DNA from: Streptomyces sp. APSN-46.1
Lineage (GTDB): Bacteria > Actinomycetota > Actinomycetes > Streptomycetales > Streptomycetaceae
Length of the DNA stretch: 64,000 nt
Assembly (NCBI RefSeq): GCF_022815725.1
Contig: NZ_JALGRF010000001.1
Location: forward strand, 682,001-746,000
Direction: 5' to 3'
The first letter of the stretch is position 1. Each line of letters starts with the position of its first letter. A program made the position numbers and the translations under genes. Under the pieces are notes generated by a model. That model made no database searches, was not told where the DNA came from, and worked only from the letters and a program-made list of their open reading frames with translations. Shown piece after piece: positions 26,393-40,136 of the stretch.

Positions 26393-26796
26393 CACCTCGT
26401 CCCGGTCGATGGGCGGCAGCCGGGACGGGCGCGTCTGGCGGTGGTCGTGGTCATCAGTCCTCGGATCGCGTGGAGGGTGGGTCCATCCGGCGTTCGGCTG
26501 CCGCACTGCAAACGTGCCGCGTCGGGGATGGGCGAGCCGTGACGTGAACTGAGCTCTGAATCCTCGGCCGTTGACCCGCGGTCGGCTTCCTTCCCGTTGA
26601 TCGGCGATCACTATAGAGCGACTGGAGTCATCCGCACCCAGATCTATGTTCGAACGCAAGTAACAAGCCACGCACGGAACATGACTTTGCGTCAGCGATT
26701 CTGGGGCGGCGAATCGGAGGATCTTGACGCACGACGTCCGCTGGTGGAGGCTTCCGACCGACGATCAAGCATGCCGACACCAGGGACGGAGTGGTG
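26393..26796. other. Divergent intergenic region, relatively AT-rich
   Basis: About 400 bases between the unknown gene and the glycerol-type operon. The centre (26600-26700) is more AT-rich than its surroundings and contains TTGATC, TATAGA and an ATGTTCGAAC palindrome with a nearby inverted GGAACAT. These could be promoter and operator elements for the kinase operon, but no regulator gene is adjacent. No gene is seen. Confidence 0.4.
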
Positions 26797-28233
26797 ATGA
26801 CGGGCCCGGTGCTCGCTGTCGACCAAGGCACGTCGGGAACCAAGGCCCTCGTCGTCTGTCCGGTACGTGGGGTCATCGGCTCCGGTTCCGCGCGCGTACG
26901 GCCCCGGTACCTGCCGGGCGGACGGGTGGAGGTGGACCCCTACGAGCTGCTGAACTCGGTCGTCGACGCCGGGCGGGCCGCGCTCGCGGCGGCCGGTGAG
27001 CCGGTCGTCGCCGTGGGCCTGGCCAACCAGGGCGAGACCGTTCTCGCCTGGAACCCGGCGAGCGGTGAGCCGCTGACCGACGCGATCGTCTGGCAGGACC
27101 GGCGGGCCGAACCCCTCTGCACCGAACTCGCCCCGCACGCGCCGTTGTTGCGGCGGACGACCGGCCTGCCGCTCGACCCCTACTTCGCCGCGCCCAAGAT
27201 GGCCTGGATACGCCGCCACCTGACCCGGCACGGCGTCGTCACGACCAGCGACGTGTGGCTGGTGCACCGCCTCACCGGTGCGTTCGTGACCGACGCGGCG
27301 ACGGCGGGCCGCACCCAGCTCCTCGATCTCGACACCGTCAGCTGGTCGCAGGCGGCACTCGACGCCTTCGGCCTCACGGGCGAGCGGCTGCCGGAGATCA
27401 TCGACGCGGACACCCGCGTCGGCACCACCACCGCCTTCGGGCCCGAACTGCCTCTGACCGGGCTGCTCGTCGACCAGCAGGCAGCGCTGCTCGCCCAGCG
27501 CGTCACCGAGCCCGGCACCGCCAAGTGCACCTACGGCACGGGCGCGTTCCTGCTCGCGCAGAGCGGTCCGCTCCCCCGCCGCAGCGCCTCCGGGCTGGTC
27601 GGCTGTGTGGCCTGGCGGCTCGCCGGACGGACCAGCTACTGCCTGGACGGGCAGGTGTACACGGCCGCCTCCGCCGTGCGCTGGCTGACCGATCTCGGCG
27701 TGATCTCCGGCGCCGAGGACATTGACGCCGTGGGCGGGAGCGTCCAGGACGCCGGCGGCGTCACCTTCGTCCCCGCGCTCGCCGGGCTCGCCGCCCCGTG
27801 GTGGCGGGGCGATCTGCGGGGCTCGGTCACCGGTCTCGGCCTCGCCACCACTGCCGGGCACCTGGTGCGCGCACTGTGCGACGGCATCGCCGCCCAGGTG
27901 GCGGAGCTCGCGGACGCGGTCGCCACCGATCTGGGCGCACCGCTCGCCACCCTGCGCGTCGACGGCGGGCTGACCCGGTCCGCGCTGCTCATGCAGGCCC
28001 AGGCCGATCTGCTCCAGATCCCCGTCGAGGTGTCGGCGCTCCCGGACGCCACCGCGCTCGGCGTCGGCGCGGTCGCCCGCCTCGGGCTCGATCCCGCGCT
28101 CACCGTCCAGGAGGCCGTCCCGGAGTGGAAACCGTCCGCCGTCTACGAGCCGAGGGCCGGCGCCGGGCAGGCCGCCGAGCGCCGCGCACGGTTCCGAACG
28201 GCGGTATCGGCCCTGCTCGACGGCCCGGCATGA
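26797..28233 (+). CDS. FGGY-family kinase, glycerol kinase-like
   Basis: 478 residues of the sugar-kinase fold. The phosphate-1 loop is VDQGTSGTKALVV. The GlpK-like segment GLANQGETVLAWNPASGEP then AIVWQDRRAEPLC matches glycerol kinase, which has NQRETT; the arginine is glycine here. DPYFAAPKMAWI and the C-terminal LRVDGGLTRSALLMQAQADLL (FGGY signature region) are present. The ATG at 26797 has GGAG at 5 bases; two in-frame GTG codons precede it. The next two genes, both FAD-dependent oxidoreductases, overlap in ATGA/GTGA fashion, so the operon likely phosphorylates and oxidises glycerol or a related polyol. Confidence 0.87.
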   Translation: MTGPVLAVDQGTSGTKALVVCPVRGVIGSGSARVRPRYLPGGRVEVDPYELLNSVVDAGRAALAAAGEPVVAVGLANQGETVLAWNPASGEPLTDAIVWQDRRAEPLCTELAPHAPLLRRTTGLPLDPYFAAPKMAWIRRHLTRHGVVTTSDVWLVHRLTGAFVTDAATAGRTQLLDLDTVSWSQAALDAFGLTGERLPEIIDADTRVGTTTAFGPELPLTGLLVDQQAALLAQRVTEPGTAKCTYGTGAFLLAQSGPLPRRSASGLVGCVAWRLAGRTSYCLDGQVYTAASAVRWLTDLGVISGAEDIDAVGGSVQDAGGVTFVPALAGLAAPWWRGDLRGSVTGLGLATTAGHLVRALCDGIAAQVAELADAVATDLGAPLATLRVDGGLTRSALLMQAQADLLQIPVEVSALPDATALGVGAVARLGLDPALTVQEAVPEWKPSAVYEPRAGAGQAAERRARFRTAVSALLDGPA

Positions 28234-29636
28234 CCGTCACCACCGGCGGCGCCCTGCCCGGCGGAGAGTACGACGTGACCGTCGTCGGCGCCGGGGTGGT
28301 GGGCTCGGCGATCGCCCGCGAACTGGCCCGGCTCCCCCTGCGGATCGCCCTGGTCGACGCTCGCGACGATGTCGGCGACGGCACCTCCAAGGCCAACACC
28401 GCCATCCTGCACACCGGTTTCGACGCGGTACCCGGCTCCCTGGAGTCCCGGCTCGTCCGAGAGGGACAGCGGCGGCTCGCCGCGTACGCCGCCGACAGCG
28501 GCATCGCGGTGGAACCGCTCGGGGCACTTCTCGTGGCCTGGGACGAGGAACAGCGTGCCGCGCTGCCGGGCCTCGCGGACAAGGCCGTACGCAACGGCTA
28601 CCGCTCGGCCCGGATCATCCCGGCCGAGGAGGTGCGGGCCCGCGAACCGGAGCTCGGGCCCGGGGCGCTGGGGGCACTCGACGTACCGGGCGAGTCCGTC
28701 ATCTGCCCCTGGACGACCACGCTCGCCTATGCGACGCAAGCCGTCCGCGCCGGCACCGACCTCCACCTCAACTGCCTTGTTCAGTCCGTCACTTCGGGCA
28801 CTTCGGGCCATCCGCACGTCCTGTCCACCAGCCGGGGACCGCTGCGCACCCGCCACCTGGTCAACGCGGCGGGGCTGTACGCCGACGAGATCGACCGGCT
28901 CCTCGGCCACGCGGACTTCACCGTCACGCCCCGGCGCGGCCAGCTGATCGTCTTCGACGAACTCGCCCGCGGCCTGGTGCGGCACATCCTGCTGCCGGTG
29001 CCGGGCGCACTGGGGAAGGGGGTGCTGGTGTCGCCGACGGTGTACGGGAACGTGATGCTCGGGCCGACCGCCGAGGACCTGGACGACAAGACGGCCACCG
29101 GCTCGACCGCCGAAGGGCTCGCGCTGCTGCGGGAGAAGGGCCGGCGGATCCTGCCGGCGCTCCTGGAGGAGGAGGTCACCGCCGTGTACGCCGGACTGCG
29201 CGCCGCCACCGGCGACGAGGACTACGCGATCCGAGCCCACCCCGCGCAGCGGTACGTCACCGTGGGCGGGATCCGCTCGACGGGCCTGACCGCCTCGATG
29301 GCGATCGCCGCCCATGTGGTGGAGCTGCTCGCCGACGGCGGTCTGCCGGTGACGGGCGCACGGGAGCTGGAGCCGGTGCGGATGCCGAACCTGGGCGAGG
29401 CGTTCCCCCGGCCGTACCGCGACGCGCGGATGATCGCGGCGGACCCGGAGTACGGCAGGATCGTCTGCCACTGCGAGCGGGTGACCCGCGGGGAGATCCG
29501 CGACGCGCTGGCGGGGACCGTCCCGCCCGGTTCGCTGGACGGCCTGCGGCGACGCACGCGCGCACGGGGCGGCCGCTGCCAGGGCTTCCACTGCGGCGCC
29601 GCCGTCCGCGCGCTGTTCGAGGAGGCCAGCCGGTGA
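28230..29636 (+). CDS. GlpA-like FAD-dependent glycerol-3-phosphate dehydrogenase
   Basis: 468 residues. The FAD loop VVGAGVVGSAIARELARLPLRI is followed by SKANTAILHTGFDAVPGSLESRL, the conserved region of GlpA/GlpD and L-2-hydroxyglutarate oxidase relatives. A C-terminal BFD-like [2Fe-2S] module carries CHCERVTRGEIRDAL and GRCQGFHC (four cysteines). That module marks the anaerobic GlpA type, which passes electrons to GlpB/GlpC rather than acting alone at the membrane. The ATG overlaps the kinase stop and the GTG of the next gene overlaps its stop. Confidence 0.88.
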   Translation: MTVTTGGALPGGEYDVTVVGAGVVGSAIARELARLPLRIALVDARDDVGDGTSKANTAILHTGFDAVPGSLESRLVREGQRRLAAYAADSGIAVEPLGALLVAWDEEQRAALPGLADKAVRNGYRSARIIPAEEVRAREPELGPGALGALDVPGESVICPWTTTLAYATQAVRAGTDLHLNCLVQSVTSGTSGHPHVLSTSRGPLRTRHLVNAAGLYADEIDRLLGHADFTVTPRRGQLIVFDELARGLVRHILLPVPGALGKGVLVSPTVYGNVMLGPTAEDLDDKTATGSTAEGLALLREKGRRILPALLEEEVTAVYAGLRAATGDEDYAIRAHPAQRYVTVGGIRSTGLTASMAIAAHVVELLADGGLPVTGARELEPVRMPNLGEAFPRPYRDARMIAADPEYGRIVCHCERVTRGEIRDALAGTVPPGSLDGLRRRTRARGGRCQGFHCGAAVRALFEEASR

Positions 29637-30853
29637 ACCGTACGGACGTACTGGACGGCGTACTGGACGTACTGGTCGACGTACTGGTCGTCGGCGCCGG
29701 CCCCGCCGGTCTGGCCCTCGCCGCCCGCCTCGCGGGAGCGGGCGCGGGGCGGGTCGAGGTCCTGGAACGCGAGCAGGACGCGGGAGGCGTGCCACGCCAC
29801 TGCCACCACGGCGGGTTCGGGTGGCCGGCGCGCCCCTGGCTCCGGGGACCGGCGTACGCACGGCGGTCGGCGGAGGCGGCGATCGGCGCGGGGGCCACGG
29901 TCCGTACCGGTGTCACCGCCACCGGCTGGGCCGGCCCCCTGTCCCTGGAGACCACGAGCCCGGCGGGGCTGGAGCGGATCACGGCCCGGGCCGTCGTCCT
30001 CGCCACGGGTGCCCGGGAGCGCCCCCGCAGCGCCCGGCTGGTGCCGGGCTCCCGTCCGGCGGGTGTGCTGACCACCGGGGAGTTGCAGCAGGCGGTCCAT
30101 CTGTACGGGCAGCCCGTCGGCCGGCGCGCCGTGGTGGTGGGCTCCGAGCCGGTGGCCCGTCACGCGGTACGTACGTTGCGCCGGGCGGGTACGGATGTGG
30201 TGGCGATGGTCACGCGGCGCTCGCGGGGCGCCGCTCTGCCGGGGGTCCCGCTGCTCACGGCCACGACGGTGGGCGAACTGCTCGGCGGGGGCCGTCTGTC
30301 GGGCGTGGCCGTGCACCACGAGGACGGCCGGTCGGGCGTTCTCGCCTGCGACACAGTGGTCTTCACCGGTGACTGGATCCCCGACCACGAACTGGCGCGC
30401 CGCGGCGGCATCAGCCTGGACCCGGGCACGCGCGGTCCCTCCGTGGACGCGTCCTTCCGTACGTCGGCGCCGGGTGTCTTCGCGGTCGGCAACGCCCTCC
30501 ACGGCGTCGAGCGCGCCGCCACCGCGGCCGCGGAAGGCGCCGCCGCCGCGGCCCCGGTACTGGCCCACCTGTCGGGCGCCCCTTGGCCGGAGTCCGGCCC
30601 GCCGCTCGTCGTGCGGGCCCCGCTGGTGTGGGTGACGCCGAACCGGGTCACGGGCGTCGCGGGGCGGCCGTTGCTGCTGCGGTCCGGGGAGCCGCTGACC
30701 GGCCCGGTGGTGACGGTCGGCCAGGACGGCCGGCTGCTGTGGCGTCGGTGGTTCCCGGGCCCGGTGTCACCGTCGCGGTCGCTGCGGCTGCCGCCGGGGT
30801 GGACGAACCGGGTCGACCGGGCGGGCGGGGCGGTCGTGGTGGGCCTCGGCTGA
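29633..30853 (+). CDS. FAD/NAD(P)-dependent oxidoreductase, HcnB/GlpB-like partner
   Basis: 406 residues with two dinucleotide folds: VVGAGPAGLALAARLAG for FAD near residue 20, and RAVVVGSEPVARHAVRTL for NAD(P) or a degenerate site near residue 165. VLATGARERPRSARLVPG and TSAPGVFAVGNALHG are typical of HcnB, NoxA and opine-oxidase small partners. In the operon it probably forms a complex with the GlpA-like protein, taking its electrons. The N-terminus carries a short Val-Leu-Asp repeat encoded by direct repeats. No GlpC-type iron-sulfur membrane anchor gene follows; a terminator does. Confidence 0.83.
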   Translation: MNRTDVLDGVLDVLVDVLVVGAGPAGLALAARLAGAGAGRVEVLEREQDAGGVPRHCHHGGFGWPARPWLRGPAYARRSAEAAIGAGATVRTGVTATGWAGPLSLETTSPAGLERITARAVVLATGARERPRSARLVPGSRPAGVLTTGELQQAVHLYGQPVGRRAVVVGSEPVARHAVRTLRRAGTDVVAMVTRRSRGAALPGVPLLTATTVGELLGGGRLSGVAVHHEDGRSGVLACDTVVFTGDWIPDHELARRGGISLDPGTRGPSVDASFRTSAPGVFAVGNALHGVERAATAAAEGAAAAAPVLAHLSGAPWPESGPPLVVRAPLVWVTPNRVTGVAGRPLLLRSGEPLTGPVVTVGQDGRLLWRRWFPGPVSPSRSLRLPPGWTNRVDRAGGAVVVGLG

Positions 30854-30927
30854 CCTCCCGGAAACCGCGGGTCGGCGCAGGCGGGCCGGCGCACGCGGCC
30901 ACCCGGCTGCTGACCGGGAGCCGGGGC

Positions 30928-30960
30928 GTCCGGGCCGGCCGATGAGCGGCCGGCCCGGAC
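30928..30960 (+). terminator. Bidirectional terminator between glycerol-type operon and katG
   Basis: A perfect 13-bp GC stem (GTCCGGGCCGGCC and complement) with a 7-base loop GATGAGC, placed between two convergent genes (stops at 30853 and 30968). There is no T run, as usual for GC-rich actinomycete terminators. Confidence 0.75.
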
Positions 30961-30967
30961 ATCGGGC

Positions 30968-35541
<4,574 letters not shown>

Positions 35542-36300
35542 CACCGCCCGTACGGCAATCGGCAGTACGAGGAGCCGTACGGTTACCACGGCCGCCGCGC
35601 CGAGCGCCGCGCCCGCCAGGACATCGTGCGGATAGTGCACCCCGACCAGCACCCGCAACAGGGCGGCCGCGCCGGCCACCGGCAGCACCAGGGCCACGAG
35701 CCGAGGCCGTACCAAGATCACGCCAACTGCCAGCGCGACCGCCAGGGTGGCGTGGTTGCTGGGGAACGACCAGTCGCCCGGTGCGGGACACGGTGCGAGG
35801 GCCGCGGCCCCGGGCAGGGCCCGGCACGGACGTTCCTCGTCGACGAGGAGTTTGATCGCCTCACTCAGTCCGTAGGTGACGACGGTCCCGGCGGCGGCCA
35901 CTGCCACCCGGGCCAGGCCCGGCACGTCACGGCGGCGCAGGGCGCTCCAACCGACCCAGGCCAGCAGCAGGCCCAGGAACAGCAAAGTGCCCTCACTCGC
36001 CGCTTCCAGGGCGGTCCTGGCCCACGGTGGCCCGTCCGTCACGTTCTCAGTCAGCGCCCGGTAGGCCGTCACCGAGAAGCCCGCAGTGACGTGCACCGGC
36101 TCGTTCGTGCCCAGTGCGCCGCCGGGTGCCAGCCAGACCACGGCCGCCGTCCCCACCCCGGCCGACGCGACCGCCACCGGTAGCCGTCGACCCCATCCGT
36201 ATCGCTTGATCGAATCCATACTGCCGACAGTAGGAACACCGCACTCCGGGCGCCCTGGCCGAATGGCAGCCCCGTACCCCGACGATCGTCAGGATTGACG

Positions 36301-36365
36301 GCACGGCACGGCACGGCACGGCACGGCACGGCACGGCACGGCACGCCACGCCACGCCACGCCACG
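36301..36365 (+). repeat. Pentanucleotide tandem repeat (9 x GCACG + 4 x CCACG)
   Basis: Thirteen uninterrupted 5-base units: nine GCACG, then four CCACG, ending 2 bases after the stop of the SpoIIE gene (minus strand) and 80 bases before the PAP2 start. Such a run is prone to slip-strand length change. It lies in the untranslated stretch between two co-directional genes. Confidence 0.95.
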
Positions 36366-36367
36366 CG

Positions 36368-38782
36368 CTAACCGACATGGCCCTCGTTCGTCGGCCGCTT
36401 CGCCGAAGGCAGGGCCTGCTCGGCCCAGATGATCTTGCCGGTGGCCGTGTAGCGGGTGCCCCACTGTTGGGTTGTCTGCGCCACGATGAACAGGCCCCGG
36501 CCGCCCTCGTCGTCGCCGGCGGCGTGCCGCAAGTGAGGCGAGGTGTGGCCGCCGTCGGACACCTCGCAGATGAGCGTCTGGTCGCGGATCAGGCGTAGCT
36601 GGAAGGGGCCGACCGCGGCATACCGGATGGCGTTGGTGACCAGTTCGCTCACCACGAGTTCGGTGGTGAAAACCAGGTCATCGAGCCCCCAGGCGCGAAG
36701 CTGGGCAGACGCCGCGGCCCGCGCCCGGCCGACGGCCTGGGGGTCGCTGCTCACATCCCACACGGCCACCTGGTGCCGGTCGAGGATTCGGGTACGGACC
36801 AGCAACAGCGCCGCGTCATCGTCCGCCGGACCTGGCAGCAGGGCCCCGACCGCCTCGTCGCACAGGTCGTCCAGGGGACGGGTCGACCGGGTCAGGACCC
36901 CGCTCAGCACGTCCAGTTGCTCATCGAGGTCGCGGTCACGGGCGTGCACGAGGCCGTCAGTGAAGAGGGCGAGCAGGCTGCCCGGCGGAAGGGTCAGCTC
37001 CGCAGACTCGAAGGGCAGACCGCCCAGCCCCAGCGGCGGACCCGACGGCAGCTCGGGGTACGTGACCGTGCCGTCGGCCGGGTCGACGACGGCGGGCAGC
37101 GGATGCCCGGCCCGCGCCATCGTGCACGTTCCGGACACCGGGTCGTACGCGGCGTAGAGGCAGGTGACACCGAGGGCCTCGTCCTCCAGCAGTTCCTCAC
37201 CCTCGATACCCTCGATGCGTACCGCGGCCCGTTCGTCGGCGCTCTGGGTGACGAGGTCGTCGAGACGGGCCAGGAGTTCATCGGGCGCGAGGTCCATGCG
37301 GGCCAGCACACGCACGCTGGTGCGCAGCCGGCCCATGGTGGCGGCGGCGCCCAGGCCGTGCCCGACCACGTCCCCCACGACCAGTCCCACCCGGGTTCCG
37401 GACAGGGCGATGACGTCGAACCAGTCGCCGCCCACCCCGGCCCCGCTGTCGGCGGGAAGGTAGCGGTACGCGAGCTCCACGGCGGACAGCCGCGGCAGCA
37501 GCCTGGGCAGCAGGCTGCGCTGCAGCAGGAGAGCGGCGGCGTGGTCGCGGGCGTAGCGGCGGGCGTTGTCGACGCACACCGCGAGCCGTGCCACGAGTTC
37601 GTCGGCCACGGCCCGTTCACCGTCGTCGAGAGGGTTGGTGCGGTGTTCCCATGCGAAGGACACGATGCCCAGGTCGGTCCCTTCGGTGCGGAGCGGTACC
37701 GTCAGCAGGCCCGGTTCGCGGGCCGGGCGTACGGCGGCCCGGGCGCGGACATCGGCGGAGACGAGGTAGGCGATGGAGTGTGCGGCAGGGGGCTCCCCGG
37801 GAGGCCATACCCGCACCATCCCGGTGTCCGGCACGGCATCGGGGTGCGACCGATCGCTGTGCAGCACCGTTTCCAGCAGGTCCACCGTGACCGCATCGGC
37901 GAACCACGGGGTCGTCACGGCGGCGAACTCTCGGGCCGTGCGGCTCATGTCAAGGGTCGTACCCACACTCCTGCCGGCTCGGACCAGCAGGTCCAGGCGC
38001 TGCTGGGCGAGGTAGCGCTCGGTGATGTCGACCGACTCCTCGCACACGCCCAGCGGTGATCCGGCCGGGTCCTCCAGCCGGTAATACGAGCACGACCAGA
38101 CGTGGTCGCGGTCGGGAGCTGAGGGCGGGCGGCCCCGGTAGTGCAGTTCGATCACTGGCTCGCCGGTGGTGAGCACGTCGCTCATGACCTCTTCTAGCGT
38201 GTCGGGCATGCCGGGAGAGACGATCACGCCGTGCGTGACCATGTCGTCCGGGCCGACTCCGGCGTAGTCGGCGGGCCCCATCTCCGCGTAGAGGGCGGCG
38301 TTCGTCCACACCACGCGCAACCGGGTGTCGTAGATGGCCAGGCCGACGGGCGACTGGGTGGCCAACCCGCGCAGCATCGATTGCAAGGCGTTCCACTGCT
38401 CGGTCTTGTTTGCGTCGGCCATGGCGAGCAGGTGTGCGGGCCGCGTCCCGACGCCGACGCTCAGGTCACTTCCGCCATCGCCGCCGGGCTCCTCGCCGCA
38501 AGATGACAGGGTGCGGATCGCAACCGCGACCCGCGTGCTCTGCCCGTTCCGGTGGCGCAGCCGCAGCACGCTGCGCAGGCCCGGCAGGAGTTCGGGCGCC
38601 GCGGCGTCGGTCACGAGGTCGGCGAACTCCCGACCGAGCACCTCCGACGCCTCGTACCCGAGCAGCTCCGCGGCCGCCGGGCTCCAGCCCACCACCCGGC
38701 CCTCGCCGTCCAGGACCGCCATGGCCGCCCTGGACACATCGAGGGGGCCCTGCGGTTCATCGAAGCCGGGGATCTCGCTCAT
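36368..38782 (-). CDS. PAS-PAS-GAF-SpoIIE phosphatase-HATPase regulatory protein
   Basis: 804 residues. In order: PAS (about 16-85; GRVVGWSPAAAELLGYEASEVLG), a second PAS (about 145-250, ending ITERYLAQQRLDLL), GAF (about 275-400), SpoIIE/RsbU-type PP2C (about 435-630; GVGGDWFDVIALSGTRVGLVVGDVVGHGLGAA with the metal-binding aspartates), and a SpoIIAB-like ATPase (about 665-795; ELVVSELVTNAIRYA, GGRGLFIVAQ). Proteins of this build dephosphorylate STAS antagonists and can bind sigma factors, so it could act on the STAS protein at 7010 or on partners elsewhere. The ATG at 38782 has GGGGGAGG at 4 bases; an upstream GTG at 38812 is possible. Confidence 0.93.
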   Translation of the reverse strand: MSEIPGFDEPQGPLDVSRAAMAVLDGEGRVVGWSPAAAELLGYEASEVLGREFADLVTDAAAPELLPGLRSVLRLRHRNGQSTRVAVAIRTLSSCGEEPGGDGGSDLSVGVGTRPAHLLAMADANKTEQWNALQSMLRGLATQSPVGLAIYDTRLRVVWTNAALYAEMGPADYAGVGPDDMVTHGVIVSPGMPDTLEEVMSDVLTTGEPVIELHYRGRPPSAPDRDHVWSCSYYRLEDPAGSPLGVCEESVDITERYLAQQRLDLLVRAGRSVGTTLDMSRTAREFAAVTTPWFADAVTVDLLETVLHSDRSHPDAVPDTGMVRVWPPGEPPAAHSIAYLVSADVRARAAVRPAREPGLLTVPLRTEGTDLGIVSFAWEHRTNPLDDGERAVADELVARLAVCVDNARRYARDHAAALLLQRSLLPRLLPRLSAVELAYRYLPADSGAGVGGDWFDVIALSGTRVGLVVGDVVGHGLGAAATMGRLRTSVRVLARMDLAPDELLARLDDLVTQSADERAAVRIEGIEGEELLEDEALGVTCLYAAYDPVSGTCTMARAGHPLPAVVDPADGTVTYPELPSGPPLGLGGLPFESAELTLPPGSLLALFTDGLVHARDRDLDEQLDVLSGVLTRSTRPLDDLCDEAVGALLPGPADDDAALLLVRTRILDRHQVAVWDVSSDPQAVGRARAAASAQLRAWGLDDLVFTTELVVSELVTNAIRYAAVGPFQLRLIRDQTLICEVSDGGHTSPHLRHAAGDDEGGRGLFIVAQTTQQWGTRYTATGKIIWAEQALPSAKRPTNEGHVG

Positions 38783-38994
38783 GACGCCTCCCCCCGCTGC
38801 GCAGGCCGACACACGACCGGCGGCAGGGCGACGCCACGAGGCCGCTCGGTGGCTCCACCGGCCGGGTCACACAGCCAGGATGCCCCTCCCCCCGCCGCTG
38901 CCGCATCCGGACGGCGGCAGACCGGTGAGATGTACGCCGAGACCGTTGACCGGTGAGGACGGCCGCCGCCGGTACACCGTGCGGCGGATCTTCC

Positions 38995-40029
38995 TCAGTC
39001 GTCGAGTAGCCGCCACGCGGTGAGGGCGATCCTGGCGCGTGTCAGTCCCGTGGGTTCGGTGAGTTCGATGTCCAGGGTCTTCGCGATCTGTTCGAGTCGG
39101 CGGGCGATGCTGCTGTGGTGCAGGTGGAGGAGGTCGGCGGCCCGGCGTTGGGAGCCGGTGGCGCAGTAGGTGTCCAGAGTCTCCAGGTCTTCCGGGTTGC
39201 CGGCGATTCGGGCGATGGCGGCCACGTCGGCGTTGTCTCGCGCGGCGTCCTCGGGTATCTCGGCCAGGAGCGCCAGCGCGCCCAGGTCGGCGTGGCGGAT
39301 GACGGGTTCACGCGGGCCGGTGAAGCGGAGGGCGGTGCGTGCTTGCCGCCAGGAGCGGTCGGGGCTTCCCGCGGCGCCGATGCCCGCACGTACGCCCGCT
39401 GGAAACCGGGCCGGGTCGATGGCGGTGGTCAGGATGACGCCCACGTCGGCGAGCGGTGCCGCCTTCACCGGGCGGCCCGGACAGACCAGGGCGCCGATCT
39501 GGTCGAGCGGGAGCCGCGACCGTACGGCGACGACGCGGACGGGCAGGTCGGCGGCGAAACCCAGAAGGCGTAGCGCCCGGGCTCTGGCCGCCTCGTCGCT
39601 GTCGGAGCTGATCACCAGTTCGACGAGGGCGGGGTCGGCCATGGTGGTGCGGGCCGGGCCGTACCGCTCGGCGACCGCCGCGGCGGCGATGGCGAGCCGG
39701 TCCAGGAGCACTTCGTCGAGCGGATTCGGCGGGCCGGGGCGTTCCAGCCACACCGTGCCGATCTCCTCCTCGTCGAGGGTGATCGGCGCCGTGGTGGACG
39801 GGGGTGACGGCGGGGCGGATGCCTGCCTGCCGTCGGGCGAGATCCGGATCACCCGTCCCGTGCCGTGGAGCCGGAACCCGGCCACGCACTCGGCCAGACC
39901 CGCCGAAGCCCGGGTGAGCGCCGGGAGGTCCACCCGCCGGCGCATCAGCGTGTCGTAGAACGCGATGACGCGGATCGCGCCGTCGACGTACGGATCCAGT
40001 CCCGACAGTCGTACGGCCAGTGCCTCCAT
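38995..40029 (-). CDS. PucR-family transcriptional regulator
   Basis: 344 residues. The last 60 residues are the PucR/CdaR C-terminal helix-turn-helix: LETLDTYCATGSQRRAADLLHLHHSSIARRLEQI. The middle resembles the GGDEF-like fold of CdaR relatives (RVVAVRSRLPLDQIG, RAGIGAAGSPDRSWRQARTALRF). The N-terminal 150 residues are probably a sensor with a DEEEIGTVWLERPG strand pair. Divergent from the esterase at 40137 with overlapping upstream frames, so it may control that gene. Confidence 0.87.
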   Translation of the reverse strand: MEALAVRLSGLDPYVDGAIRVIAFYDTLMRRRVDLPALTRASAGLAECVAGFRLHGTGRVIRISPDGRQASAPPSPPSTTAPITLDEEEIGTVWLERPGPPNPLDEVLLDRLAIAAAAVAERYGPARTTMADPALVELVISSDSDEAARARALRLLGFAADLPVRVVAVRSRLPLDQIGALVCPGRPVKAAPLADVGVILTTAIDPARFPAGVRAGIGAAGSPDRSWRQARTALRFTGPREPVIRHADLGALALLAEIPEDAARDNADVAAIARIAGNPEDLETLDTYCATGSQRRAADLLHLHHSSIARRLEQIAKTLDIELTEPTGLTRARIALTAWRLLDD

Positions 40030-40136
40030 GGCAGAAGGATAGAAGGACAGGGGTGCGCCGATCGGCGCGGGATCGGTGCGGGATGCGCGACGGATGGCGG
40101 ATGACCCCCTGGATGACGACCCTGAGGATGGTCGTC

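Noticed and set aside
36047..36364. Cys/Arg/Ala-repeat minus-strand frame through the pentanucleotide repeat
   Set aside because: Produced only by the repeat in an open frame; no start site, overlaps the PAP2 N-terminus.
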